This document shows positions 47,279 through 59,795 of a stretch of 64,000 nt of DNA, piece after piece. Position numbers and translations under genes: made by a program. Origin of the DNA: Lytechinus pictus (lineage: Eukaryota > Echinodermata > Echinoidea > Temnopleuroida > Toxopneustidae); assembly GCF_037042905.1 (NCBI RefSeq), contig NC_087262.1, positions 24,404,501-24,468,500 of the forward strand, given 5' to 3'. Every line of letters begins with the position of its first letter. The stretch's first letter is position 1. The notes beneath the pieces were generated by a model, which saw only the letters and a list, made by a program, of their open reading frames with translations, was not told the DNA's origin and ran no database searches.

Positions 47279-48236
47279 CTAAGGTGGTATGGTAAGAAAA
47301 TACTTGCAATCAATCGCAAATATTCTGTTGCAATTTTACAATTGATAGCTCATTTTCAACTGTAGCAAATCAGATTACACTCTTTGTTACAGGAAGCAGA
47401 TAACAATCAGTCGCAGAGTTGCTTTAATTGCAAGACATGAATGATTTAGGGACCGAAAAATTGACTTGCAATTGATCGTAAGTTTCTTGCAACACCCCAT
47501 GAGTTATTGTGGAAGTAGTTCTTCAGGGAAGGTGCCCTGGAACTGTTATAGATTTGGGTGATTATAACTGCATAGAACCTAATAATGCTTGAAATAAATA
47601 TTTATTACTTTTTCTATTAAAAAAAGTCAATACTGCTTGATAGACAAATGAATGCCTGGTCATGTGTATGCTCTCGACAAAAGGTCTGCTTTTTCCCTCA
47701 TATAATTCCTCCTGTGTGTGTTCTATGTAATATTGTCATGAAACAGGCTTCTTCCAAGTGAAGAATTAATAATGAAGATTAATAACTGATTGAATAAATC
47801 AATCAAAGAAAAGATCTATGCTAATATGAAAACATACTTTATAATTGTGGTACATTGATGCTATAGATCTGTAAGAATTACTTTGACTACCAGCAATTTC
47901 TATGAATGTTATGTAAGAGACAACAGTGTCATTACTGCTTTCTTATCTCTTACCAGAATATACTGTCTCAAATAACATGATAGTGCTTATTGTAGTGTTA
48001 GATCATACAATTAATCTTATCGGCATTGCAAGAAACTTGCAATCAACTGGAATTTTATATCCCAATACTATCATAACTGGCAATGAATTGCATGTTCATA
48101 CTTGCCTACTTGTCTGCTTCTTGAAGCAAGAAGTAAAAATAAATTCTGCTATGTACTTGCAATTGATATTTCAATTGTAATTTAGCAACAGAAATTTGCA
48201 TTTGATTGCAAATATTTTCTTGCAACACAGCCTTAG
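47279..48236. mobile_element. Element with TTGCAATCAATCGCAAAT inverted ends
   Basis: The left end AAGAAAATACTTGCAATCAA pairs with the right end, whose complement is AAGAAAATATTTGCAATCAA. CTTGCAATTGAT words recur inside on both strands. No transposase. Confidence 0.7.
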
Positions 48237-48879
48237 ATTGCTCACGACACCAACCAAGAGAGTTAATGGATTTGTTTTGTTTAGTCCATCATGGAACCAG
48301 CAGACAGGATAAGATGCTTTCCAGCTTAGCAGGAGTATACACAACTCACTTATGATAATGTAATGTGCTTAAATGTGTGGAATTTTGTGTACAGGGAATC
48401 GTTTGTTATAATTGGTGAAATATTTACAAGGTCAGAAAAATAAGAGAATCTTATTAGAAAAAGGAATGTAAAATAATATGTATGTATGTTCAATATATGT
48501 AAGCACATGTACATAAAGTAGTACAAATATTTCAAAGAATTTATGGATGTTTTTGCAAACTCAGAAGCATTCCTTATAAGTGTTAAGTATTGTATACTAA
48601 TACAATGAAATAAAGATGTACATCATGGGTATGATTATTTCTGTATTGTATTGCATTGTTCCCCAGGAGTACACATGGCCATGATCACTTCATTGACAAT
48701 GGTGACTACCATATTTGATAACACTGACAATATGCAAAATACAATAACAGAATCTCTGTTGAGGATGACAAGCATTTTATATAGCGCCATCTATCTGCAG
48801 GTTCACTCAGACGGTTGATTATCCATTCACAATGTCCTCCATTGTCATCAAATGATAAGTTCTAGGATGATGAAGATGA

Positions 48880-48976
48880 GAAGGATGGTGGTGGTGATGA
48901 TGATGATGATAATGATGATAGTGATGATGATGATATAGTGATGGTGGTAGTAATATTAGTAGTAGTGATGTTGGTG

Positions 48977-49007
<31 letters not shown>

Positions 49008-49495
49008 AAGAAGTAGTAGTAGTAGTAGTGATGTTGGTGGCGGTGGTGGTAGTAGTAGTAATAGTTATATTAGAAGTAGTAGTAGTAGTAGTAGTAATAG
49101 TTATATTAGAAGTAGTAGTAGTAGTAATAGTTATATTAGAAGTAGTAGTACTAGTAGTATTAGAAGAAGTAGTAGTAGTATAGTAATAGTTATATTAGAA
49201 GTAATAGTTATATTAGAAGTAGTAGTAGTAGTAGAAGAAGTAGTTATATTAGAAGTAGTAGTAGTAATAGTTATATTAGAAGTAGTAGTAATAGTTATAT
49301 TAGAAGTAGTAGAAGAAGTAGTAGTAGTAGTAATAATAATGATATTATAAGTAGTATTGATGCTGATAGAAGTAGAAGTAATAATAATATAAATAGTATT
49401 GATGCTGGTAGAAGTAGCCGCAGCAGCAGTAGTAGTAGTAGTAATAATATTATAAGTAGTATTGATGCTGATAGAAGTAGTAGTAATAATTGTAG
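48880..49495. repeat. GAT/GTG/AGT triplet array with higher-order units
   Basis: (GATGAT)n passes into (GTAGTA)n and then into a roughly 30-bp unit containing AATAGTTATATTAGAAGTAG, repeated about nine times. Open frames here are artefacts. Confidence 0.95.
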
Positions 49496-49544
49496 CATGG
49501 GCCTGAGAAGTGGAGTGCTATGTGTGTTATTCACCACAGGCAGC

Positions 49545-49890
49545 ACCCCCGGAAATCCGGGGGGGGGGGGCAGTCATATGGCTGTACACACGCGTGGCCA
49601 AATTATTTCCAAACACCCCCTAAACAAGTTTTTCGCGGGCTTTATTTACACATTTTGGCCTCTAAACAAGTTGTTGCCAGAATATGACCCCGTGGAAAAA
49701 GCTTGGGGGAAAAAATACCATAAACATGTTTGGGTAGTCTTTAAAAAAAAACTTTTGAAAAAAGCATACCCTAAATACGTTTGACCCTGCGCTTGACCAT
49801 TGACCAGTCTTTCAAAACTACCCCTTTTTTTTAAATCGGTGTTTTTGATACCCTTAATTCAGTACCCCCTGTTAAAAATCGTTAACATGG
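49545..49890 (+). mobile_element. Diverged relative of the poly-G-ended elements
   Basis: A G run near 49560, then CCCCTAAACAAGTTTTT, CCTAAATACGTTTGACCC and GTGTTTTTGATACCCTTA in the same order as copies 1-3. The ends are worn and no target duplication is visible. Confidence 0.7.
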
Positions 49891-50380
49891 CCCGGTAGTG
49901 GTAGTGTTAGTGTAGAAGTGGTAGAAGTAGCAGTTGTAGCAATACTGTATAGTAGCAGCAAGGGCGGAAATATCTCCCCAAAGGTAGGGGGCCAGGGGCT
50001 GGAAAATTTGACAAGCAAAAAAAGGTTATCACCCCAAAAGTAAGGTCATCTCGTCCAAAATACACGTTTAACTGCGATTTTGAACGATGTATTTCTTTCA
50101 ATCATACGACCAAAAATAGTAGGGGGACATTTTATATTGTGTCCCCCCCCCCCCTACTATTTTGAGTAGGGGATGCGTCCCCCCTTGGATTTCCACCCAT
50201 GAGTAGCAGTATGGAGTAAAGAATTATAATTTGGGGATTGGGTTAAAGACAATGCAATCAAGAAAAAAATTCAAGTGTGTCGGCCTCACTGCGATTTTAT
50301 GGTAACGATGTAAAATATAGAAAAATAAGGAAAATTTTCATGTCATTACCATTCGTTTCTCACAGAAGGCCGTCGCGATA

Positions 50381-50770
50381 AGTCTCCAGGCACAGACCCT
50401 GATTGAAACTTTGATCAACAAGTGTCTTCACGCAAGGACTTGCACATCAAAAACTTGCATGGCCTTCAGTACACAAGGCATGAGTAGGCTGCACATTCAG
50501 ACCCTTAACTCGAGTGAAGGGTTTGCACAGCAGACTAGTCGCTATACTGCGTGTGTATTTCTCGTTTAAGAAAACCTCGACTCGCCGGGGGTATATTTGC
50601 CTAGTCTGCAGGCACAGACCCTGATTGGAACTTTGATCAACAAGTGTGCCTCCACGCAAAGACTATAGCACATACAAGTACACAAGGCATGAGTAGGCTG
50701 CACATTCAGACCCTTAACTCGAGTGAAGGGTTTGCCCATCATACTAATATTTGCCTCTGTGTGGGGGGGG
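50381..50770 (+). repeat. Tandem duplication, 222-bp period
   Basis: AGTCTSCAGGCACAGACCCT starts at 50381 and 50603. Both copies contain GCATGAGTAGGCTGCACATT and TTAACTCGAGTGAAGGGTTT. The second lacks about 25 bp. Confidence 0.92.
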
Positions 50771-50927
50771 GGGGGCGGGGGTGATTTGCCTCTATAGTCG
50801 ATATTTTTATTTTTCAGAGGGCCACAACTCTCTAAACACGAGAGTTAATTAATGCTTCAGCTTTACGTATGACACTATATTTCAGTCCGATATGATCTCC
50901 TATGGTCCATTCACATGTATCTCTCTA

Positions 50928-52801
50928 TATACACAACAAAAAAAAGTAAGTCCCCCTTAAACAAACATCCATAATTTCCGAACCACTGGGAGTTTTGAAT
51001 ATATTTTTTACACGAGCGTGTAGGTAATTTTATAAGCTACCCTCTGAGTGAATGTTATGGACGTATTTCACTTCATGCTTCAGTGAGCACCATCAGAAGG
51101 CAAAATTGTCACTTTTTAAAAGTCACAAGCCAGATATCATGACTTTGATTCCACTTTATTGGAACGAATTCCACATTCTCATCATGAAAAATAGTCAGAA
51201 AGCTTGTAAAAGGTTCTTTCTAAAATACGATACAACTATTTTTGCTGAATTTCACGGTTGAATAAGCACAAGTAAAATTTTGCTATAATTTGATTTTGAC
51301 ACAGTATTCTTCATTTCACGGTTCAATGAAACATTAATTTTTTTTATGAAAACAAAAAATACGATCTTCAAATATCTTATGCAAGTATTGTTTCATTTTG
51401 GTAACTGAAATTATATTTTCTCAACCTTTTTCGTTATGTTCATGCCCAATTAACATGCTTCAATGATTCAAATGCGTTTAATTAAACATTCACGCTTGAA
51501 TGAACATTTGGAATGTGATTAGCTCTTTTTTACGTTATTGGAATAAATGCATTTGCTAACTATGGATATCTGTCACAAACCTCCTTGCATAGTTCATTTG
51601 ATTTGATTTTTTAATGAAAATCCCGATGTCTGTTGCTTCAGTGAGCACACAATATCAAAAAATAATGCAAATGAGAAGAAAGTTCAAGGCCTTTGCCCCA
51701 TGCACTCTGTGCCGTATCGACTGATTATTTTGGTGTGCGCGCCTTTTGGATAGAGTTATTCTGAAGCCATGTGCGAAGTTTCGTGAAAAAATTGTTGGCA
51801 GAAGTAACTAAAACCGGCCATGAAACAAACCCTCATTTCTCTTTTGTTAAAATTTTGACTTCCTCTCACATATATATTGTGTACACTATGGGTGCATATG
51901 TTTAAGAATTAGGTAACCCCTTATTCAATATGGTGGAACTTTTTTTCAAGGCTGTCTTTATCAATGTCATTTGGTAGTAATATTAATCAACCTATGGGCA
52001 GAATTTTGTTCAAAAATGATATCAATTTGTTTATTTATGGATGAGTGAGCACGCATCAAAATGGGAAAAGGGGCATTTTCAATGTCACAGACTCATTTTG
52101 AGGGGTAATAAAGTGAATAATGGGGGCAAATTCGGTTTCAAATGTCACCTAATTGCTGTTGTTTTTAACATCCATCATTAATTTATCATTAAACAAACAC
52201 GAACTTTTTACATTTTTATGGATGAGTGAGCACATTCGAAAACTTCGGAATGAATACTCTTTATACTGCATAAATGTATTATTTTCCTAATATCTCAGGA
52301 TCAGTTGAATTTATGGACAAATCAGTGGTGGATCCAGAATTTTAAAATGGGGAGGGGCTGAGTAATTGGGGGAGCATTAAAATTTTCAAATTTCAACATG
52401 TTTTAACAAGTTTTAGAGGTAACTACCATAAACCCCTATGATGATACGTCACAAAAAAATTGTGCTCACTCAACCATGAACATACGTTATCGAAATTGTG
52501 TGTGGAGTGGTTATTATGGATAGTATAATAGCATTAGCACCATAAAATTCACCTAAAAACAATCTTTGCCCAACTTTGTATTTACACAATCTGAAAAATA
52601 ACTCTTGTGACTTTCAAAAATGGTCATTTTTAATTCAATCTTTGATTACTCATGCATGACTAAACCGATCGATCTCATTTTTCCCAAGGAGTTGCTTAAT
52701 GAGTGTAGAAAACCACCTCCGAAATACCATATCTCAAAATTATTCCGTTCAAAAGTTACAGTAATTTAATTTAGGGGGGACTTACTTTTTTGTTGTGTAT
52801 A
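50928..52801. mobile_element. 1.87-kb non-autonomous element with a repeated 19-bp motif
   Basis: Inverted ends TATACACAACAAAAAA and GTAAGTCCCCC (left), mirrored at 52775-52801. Inside, a motif close to TTCAYGSTTSARTGAGCAC occurs at 51072, 51251, 51315, 51489, 51631, 52034, 52215 and, inverted, 52462. The longest open frame is 69 codons, so there is no transposase. Target duplication is probably TA. Confidence 0.8.
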
Positions 52802-53559
52802 GATAGAGATATATACTAATAACGAAAATATGTTATACTGTATATCTATGATCTCTTCACGTCATTGGCATTCCATACACACACAATCGTGCGATCTTCA
52901 GCTCGTAGTTCACCTCGCGAGGTCATGCGCTGTTTATTACCGCCACAGACACTCCATATATTATCTCGTATGCTCTCTGATACAGCACGGCTAGGACCAC
53001 TCAATACCTCTTTTCTTATTTTATTGTATTATTCATATTCCATGGCTCGAATAAGCAAATAATAAATGTTCCCACTTAATATGTAACCGATTATCACATA
53101 CAGCATAGAGAGTATAGGCATAAAGGGGAGGGTGCTCCTAACCTGGGGACGGGGGGAGGGGGGGGGGGTTCGGAGGTAGAACATCACTTTTTATCTTTCT
53201 TTTTTTTTCTCTCATCATTTCATACATCTTGTTAATATTTCATTTTATAATTGCTGAAACGCATTAGTATTAATTTCCAGTATCTTTGAAGTTTGATGTA
53301 TAATTTGTATAATTATACTTGTTATGCATGGATTTATTGTATAATTTATAATCATGTTTCAAATAGTTTGTACAACTTGCTTATGGAATGTGAATGTGTA
53401 TTTTGATTTGAAAAAATACAATAAAACATCCTTAAATAAAAAGCATATAAATGGATAGAAATAGTTTCATATCGATTATGTTGACAGAAGCGCTGATCTA
53501 AAATGTCAGAAAATAAATACTTCAGGCGTCTGAAAATATTTTAAAAATTGACCGTGCGA

Positions 53560-53898
53560 TGGTGAACGCGAGATGTGTGGGGGTTACCCAGCCGTGGTGG
53601 CGTGACGAATCAGATCAGCTGTCCAATGAAAAAATATATATATGCAGCGAGCTCGCTGCCGCGTGCATTGCAGACGACACTGCATGGACGTAGGGAGGTC
53701 AAAGGTCACGATCACCACAACAATGTGTAGCTCACACGATCGGACTGCTTACCGCTAACTGTGCATATCATTATCGATGTCTGGGTATGTTAGCTGTCTG
53801 GCTAATGTAATGTTGACGGAGAGTGATAAAAGAGGACAGCTTCCGAGATTTTCAAGTAAATCTTCATAGGAACACTTCGCCGGCTGAAAGCAACCTCG
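53560..53898 (+). promoter_or_regulatory. Putative promoter and untranslated first exon of an unseen gene
   Basis: In order: CCAAT near 53623, a TATA-like AAAATATATATATG ending near 53644, the perfect palindrome GCAGCGAGCTCGCTGC at 53644-53659, a perfect DR1 AGGTCAAAGGTCA at 53696-53708, and a strong donor CTCG|GTAAGTGAG with GT at 53899. CpG is higher than around it. No coding exon is recognisable downstream within the window. Confidence 0.4.
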
Positions 53899-55092
53899 GT
53901 AAGTGAGGGAATATGTATAATTCAACATAAATATTCTAATTTTATAGGTCTGTCATAATCATTCATGTTACCGGTATTATAAATAATATTTTCATTTTAC
54001 AACGATTTCACCATGCAGTGTTATTTCGGGATCTTTATCTTTCTTTTGCTCCTGGTTGATGTTTATATATACTAATATAATGTCACACATGTTTGTGTTG
54101 CTTATAAAAAACATTGCTAAATCGTTTTAATTTGAGGTCTATTTTCTTTGTAGATATGACTTTCGCCTGACATTAGCCTTGTCGGATTTTCCATGTCCCA
54201 TCCACGAGCCTCAGTCGTGTACTGTAGTGTAGGCCTATGTAAATCATATAACTGCAATTACTGTATGCGCTTATTATCATATTATGTACACCATTTCTAG
54301 GCCTTTGGATCCTGGCAACAACATTAACATGTAATTATCATAGCGTTTAACGATTTTCATAAGGCCCTCTCAAAATCTTGTTTTTTATGTTAAAACGTAT
54401 TTTTGATATCATGAACATGCATGGTATATAGATGAGTAAGCCTAAATTCCCTTGCTATGTTTTTAGACCACGTTCATCCAACCTTATTTTCCTTGTGTAC
54501 CTTATGCAACTGAATAAAAATCTGTTTTTGAAGCAACTGAAAACTTAGCCTAGATATTTCCCTTTTTTTATTTCAACTTATATGCTTTTCATGAAACATT
54601 GAAGAGAGCAAAACACATCTTGATCTTTGGAATATTGCCCCGTTGATATCAAGACATGATTTGTTTTAAACATGCATGCGTTTTAAAATTGTTTTATTGG
54701 TTTTCCAGTCATCATAATGATTTTTTTTGGGTATAATATTTCAACAAGAGGCCTTTTACAATTTTCATTACCCATTTTTAATTTTCATAGTAAATATCTT
54801 TCGTCTGCACAAAGCAACACCAAGATGTACATAACTTCATGATAGGCCTACATCTTCTATATCACGCTTATTTGATTTTCTGTATCAAATGAAGTTATTG
54901 TTTGAGTGATTCTTGACCTTTAAAATGTAATGTTTTTTAATGTGTGATACTGCTCTTGTTTCACCATCCCAGCAACCAGCCTTCTTTATTATTTTTTTCT
55001 AAAATCCTCCTCTCCTATACTCCAACAATCAATTACTATGTAGGCCTATAGACCAATTCGGTTGGATGCTTCTTTTGGTAATTTCTACCTGG
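53899..55092. other. Noncoding, possibly intron of the putative gene
   Basis: AT-rich; no ORF or repeat that I can identify. Confidence 0.4.
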
Positions 55093-55376
55093 GCCCCGTC
55101 TTACACAGAGTTAAGATTGATTTGATCACCCTCAGCTATATGAAAATCCATCAGTGTCATAATTTTTACCACAGGAAATTTGCACAATGTCCTTTGTAAA
55201 CATGGTAAAGAAAGAGATGTACACTGAATTCTCAAAGAAATGATGAATGTATGAATATATATCATATCTAGAAAATATTCTGAACAATCGTGCATTTGAG
55301 ATATTGACGTTGCTGCATGGCTTTCCATAGTTGTGGTTGATCGGATCAATCGCAACTCTTTGTAAGATGGGGCCCT
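55093..55376. mobile_element. MITE family M280, copy 3
   Basis: Ends GGGCCCCGTCTTACACAGAG and (complement) GGGCCCCATCTTACAAAGAG. Interior as copies 1 and 2. Confidence 0.9.
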
Positions 55377-55738
55377 GGGGTTCAAGTATGCCTAAAGGAA
55401 TATTTATACACTGACGTAGCGACACACCTGGCTTATTGCATAATCCATTGAAATAGCTCTTGTTCTCCTACTTACGGGAAAAACCTCATGCAGTTATGGC
55501 CGCCATAATTAGTTACTCCAATTCAATTTCAATTTTCAATTTATTTTACTTCATTTTCAACAGAACAAAGTAATGTGGTCAAAATAGTTATAGTGAACTT
55601 ATACAGACAAAATAAATTCAGGCATGTACAGTATATGATATTTATCTATAAGTAAAAGCAAAACAAAACAGAGTATTCTGTACCATGTTGATCATCGTCG
55701 GATCATGACCAGGTGCAATCAATGTTCCTTTGACCTAT

Positions 55739-55904
55739 ATACCTCAGTCACATTTTCATCTACGGCGGCCTTGCTGTGCGTCGAAAACAGCCATTTTATT
55801 CTTTTTTTTTTCAAGCCACCTATATGTAGCTGGTACAAAAAAATGTTTAAATGGCTGTTTTCGACTCGCCATGCATCCGCCGTAGGGGAATGTGACTGAG
55901 GTAT
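55739..55904. mobile_element. MITE with ATACCTCAGTCACAT ends, intact copy
   Basis: Left ATACCTCAGTCACATTTTC, right (complement) ATACCTCAGTCACATTCCC. Arms continue with CTACGGCGG and GTCGAAAACAGCCATTT. The copy at 61776-63086 has the same ends but is split by an insertion. Confidence 0.88.
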
Positions 55905-55927
55905 TAACCAAACTATATCCCCGACCT

Positions 55928-55992
55928 CTATGGAAAGCCAGCAACGTCAAAATCTAAAACGCATGTTTGTTCAAAGTATTTTTTAGATTTGA
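55928..55992 (-). repeat. Fragment of MITE family M280, reversed
   Basis: CTATGGAAAGCCAGCAACGT followed by CATGTTTGTTCAAAGTA is the complement of the right half of the family. Confidence 0.75.
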
Positions 55993-56018
55993 TGTAAAGC
56001 CAGCCATTCATCGTCTTT

Positions 56019-56907
56019 GTCTCACCTGCATAGCAGTGTGAGACTATATAGGCGCCGCTTTTCCGACGGCGGCGACGGCGTCAACATCAAATCTTAACCT
56101 AAGGTTAAGTTTTTGAAATGACAGCATAACTTAGAAAGTATATGGACCTAGTTCATGAAACTTGGCCATAAGGTTAATCAAGTATCACTGAACATCCTGC
56201 ATGAGTTTCACGTCACATGACCAAGGTCAAAGGTCATTTAGGGTCAATGAACTTTGGCCGAATTGGGGGTATCTGTTGAATTACCATCATAACTTTGAAA
56301 GTTTATGGAACTGATTCATGAAACTTGGACATAATAGTAATCAAGTATCACTGAACATCCTGTGCAAGTTTCAGGTCACATGATTAAGGTCAAATGTCAT
56401 TTAGGGTCAATGAACTTTGGCCAAATTGGGGGTATTTGTTGAATTACCATCATAACTTTGAAAGTATATTGGTCTAGTTCATTAAACTTGGACATAAGAG
56501 TAATCAAGTATCACTGAACATCCTGTGCGCATTTCAGGTCACATGACCAAGGTCAAAGGTCAATGAACTTTGGCCGAATGGGGGGTATCTGTTGAATTAC
56601 CATCATTACTTTGAAAGTTTATGGATCTGATTCACGAAACTTGGACGTAAGAGTAATCAAGTATCACTGCACATCCTGTGCGAGTTTCAGGTCACATGAT
56701 CAAGGTCAAAGGTCATATTAGGTCAATGAACTTTAGCCAAATTGGGGGTAATTGTTGAATTACCATCATATCTCTGTAAGTGTATTGGTCTAGTTCATAA
56801 AACGTGGACACAAGAGTAACCAAGTATCACTGAACATCTTGTGCGAGGTATAGTATGTTTCAAAGTCAGCACTGCTGCTATATTGAATCGCATGATGCAG
56901 GTGAGAC
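56019..56907 (+). mobile_element. Element carrying a roughly 163-bp tandem repeat with DR1 sites
   Basis: The ends share the inverted word GTCTCACCTGCAT (56019-56031; complement at 56895-56907). Between them lie about 4.5 units containing ATGAAACTTGGACATAA, ATCAAGTATCACTGAACATC and AGGTCAAAGGTCA. Perfect DR1 hexamer repeats are at 56224, 56550 and 56703; one mismatch at 56397. Confidence 0.88.
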
Positions 56908-58684
56908 CGCCAGAGGCATTCCACTTGTCTTGAAAATTAAGTGTGCTTTTCTTTGCTTAAAAACGACATTGTGCACATTTCCTGGAGAAAAAAATACGAC
57001 ATTGTTGGAATTCCATTAAGTTCAGGTTAGACTGGATCAAAAGTTTTCAGCGGCGTTAATGTATCTAAAAAAAAAAATCAGCACCCAGAGCAATAGTGCA
57101 CTATTTTCATTTAACGACTGAGCTTTAAAAAAATAATAATACGTTTCGACACGGGTAGTTAGTTTGGATATTTGTCAGATTACGCTCTCAAGGATGTTTT
57201 TTTTCAAATTCTGTTATTTGAAGAAAATATTTTATGTTCGTTTTCCCTCTCTTCGATCCATTCTTTGAAATTGGCGCCTGGGACACGTACCCCATTTCTT
57301 CTTTGATACGCCACCCATAACAAATATATATCGCGAAATTCACGAGCTTCTCTCTTCAAAACAAAAACGATTCATCTTCTAATGTTGACAATAAACTACC
57401 ATGCCATCCCGCCATGAATCTACTAATGGATTGATGTAATCATTTATTTATTTCTCAAAATTGGTGAGACTACAAAGCTGTTCCCACCCGCTCCCTGCAC
57501 TCATTATTATTTACCCATCCTGTAATATTGACGATATAATAGTCATGTCAATTCATTTCGTCATGAATCTGAAATGAATTACCTGATAAGAGGTCTCCTA
57601 GTGAAATTTGAAAGCTTTCCAGGCATCCTCTCCGCACTCACAATAAAGCGCGCTTCGCGCATCGTGTCAGAAACTTCCCTTTTAATGAATCCATACTCAC
57701 AGGAAATGGTCACGATGAACCTCTCATGTTGGGAATATGGAATTGGTTGCTTATTACAATATTCTTAGAATATAGAATATGTTAGTGGGATTAAAAAATC
57801 TCATCATTTATTGTGACTGTATGGATTGGAGAAAAACAGTATATTACCAAATCTGTCTGAAATACGCCGGGTAATTTCTTTCGTTCCTAGATCTACTTTG
57901 AACGTCTATAAGAAAAAAAAAATAGCTGATTAGTTGATTGCTGAGAAACACTGCTCCCATTTGACATGCACTGCGCCAAACTGAAATCAGAGGGAAGATT
58001 AAAGAACAGCGATCTGAAACGTTTCCCCGTTGAAACGAATTATTTTTGGTAGCCTATCTAGTAAAATTTATTTTCAATAAAAGAAAGAAATGTCAGTAGA
58101 AATGAATCTGTATATCTTATAAATCTGATATCGACAATTTACATGATTGATGTAAACTAACTGATTGGTCGAGTTTTGGAACTTTGCATACGTACAATTC
58201 AATTATTTCATTACGATACATTAAAAACTCAGTTAATAAATCTATTCTGAAAAGAAAATACTTATAATATTTAAACACAAATTAAATAACAAACCACGTG
58301 TCATGCCTTGTGATACTGATTAGAACGGAACTAACAAATAACAAACCTCTTATCATCGAGATAAATGACAAGTTTATACAATTTCCATATCATCACTAGT
58401 TAGCTGGTTAATTGGAATGTCAGCGTTCATATTTAGGTCAAGATATATATTGAAGTGGGACTGTTATCTTACGCAACGTCTCGAGGTCATTGTAATGCGA
58501 CGTTCAACCTGACCTTTACAAGATAATTTCAAGATACAGAGTGATGTAACAGAACATTCGAGATAAAATACCATGTATATATATAGTTAAAGACCAACCG
58601 TGTAAGAATGTGCTGGCGGTGCAATATTTCATTTTCATTTTTAGTGGCGTTATCCTTTAGATTAAGGGTGTAAGGTTCATTTTG
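56908..58684. other. Noncoding
   Basis: AT-rich. GCGCGCTTCGCGC near 57649 is reminiscent of the satellite core, but there is nothing else I can support. Confidence 0.4.
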
Positions 58685-59225
58685 TGTTGTCTGTAAAGCA
58701 GTTATATACGAACCCGTATAGCACAATCTCACGCCCTCAACTATTCACATCTGGCCAGGTTCCTAATTAACCCATAATGCAACATTCTGAGCAGTGTAGT
58801 CTTGTGATTTAGACCAACTTGAATGATAACAATCTAATTTACTACCCAACACTCTTAAAATAGTTGGGCCAAAAAATACCCAACTTTTAACCAACCTTGG
58901 GCAACATACTGTCCACATAACTATTGGTTAAAGCTGTCCAGATTGGGTAATATAAACTAATAATTGGGTAATAGATTTGCTCAACTGATTGGATAATAAT
59001 TGCACAGAATATATATATATTTGTAGCCAACATACATTACCCAACACAGTGGACAGTGTGTTGCCCAACATTTTTAAGTGTGAATACATTCATATCGAAA
59101 TATTTCTGTTACCAAGTAGCAAAATTGGTACCTTTCCATTCTAAAAACTTGTTTCGATACACAAATTATTGGCTGATTTATTCTCTATATAGGCCTATAA
59201 CTCTGAAAATGTATATTTTTAGTCC
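58685..59225 (+). repeat. Dispersed repeat, interrupted copy of 3925-4205
   Basis: Left part 58685-58848 and right part 59083-59225 align with the uninterrupted copy. Confidence 0.75.
58849..59082. mobile_element. MITE inserted in the dispersed repeat
   Basis: Ends ACACTCTTAAAATAGTTGGGC and (complement) CACACTTAAAAATGTTGGGC; GTCCAC occurs near both ends. Absent from the copy at 3925-4205. Confidence 0.82.
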
Positions 59226-59795
59226 AGCTATTTTTTTATATTTCAATATTCATTGACTATAAATCGACATCAACAGTTACAAAAATATTACAGATACATA
59301 CCGCACAGTCTGACAGAGCTGGTTCGTTCCGATCATGCTTGGATACATCTTTCCGGATTTCTTGAAACAAGACCGGTGCCTGTTATCCGCTAGGTTTTAA
59401 GATCATGGATAATTTTCAATCTAGATTCAAAGCACGCGCTTTGGTCATGCAGATTGATTTTTTAATAGCTGGGTTCAACTTCACGGATGGTGCCTTTTTT
59501 TTTTCATTTTTTTTTTTTTTTTTTTTGCTATTCATTTTATTTATTCATTTTTAGGCTGGGGGTAAGAATAATACCTGAATGTGACGTCATATTTTGTCCT
59601 CAAATTTAAAGTTACACGAGTCAAGCCTATCTCTTGTTTTCTCTTATTTCCTCCTTGATTTTCTTTCATTTTCGATTATTAGAAATATCTCAAGATGAGG
59701 AGTTGCAAATTATTAGTCAAACGGCACGACCCCATGCCTACCCAGCGGCTCTTTTCCCTTCTTTAAATTTGCTTAAACTTCATTCCGCATTTTAA

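Noticed and set aside
48938-49546. Valine-rich and leucine-rich frames on both strands
   Set aside because: Translation of a triplet microsatellite.
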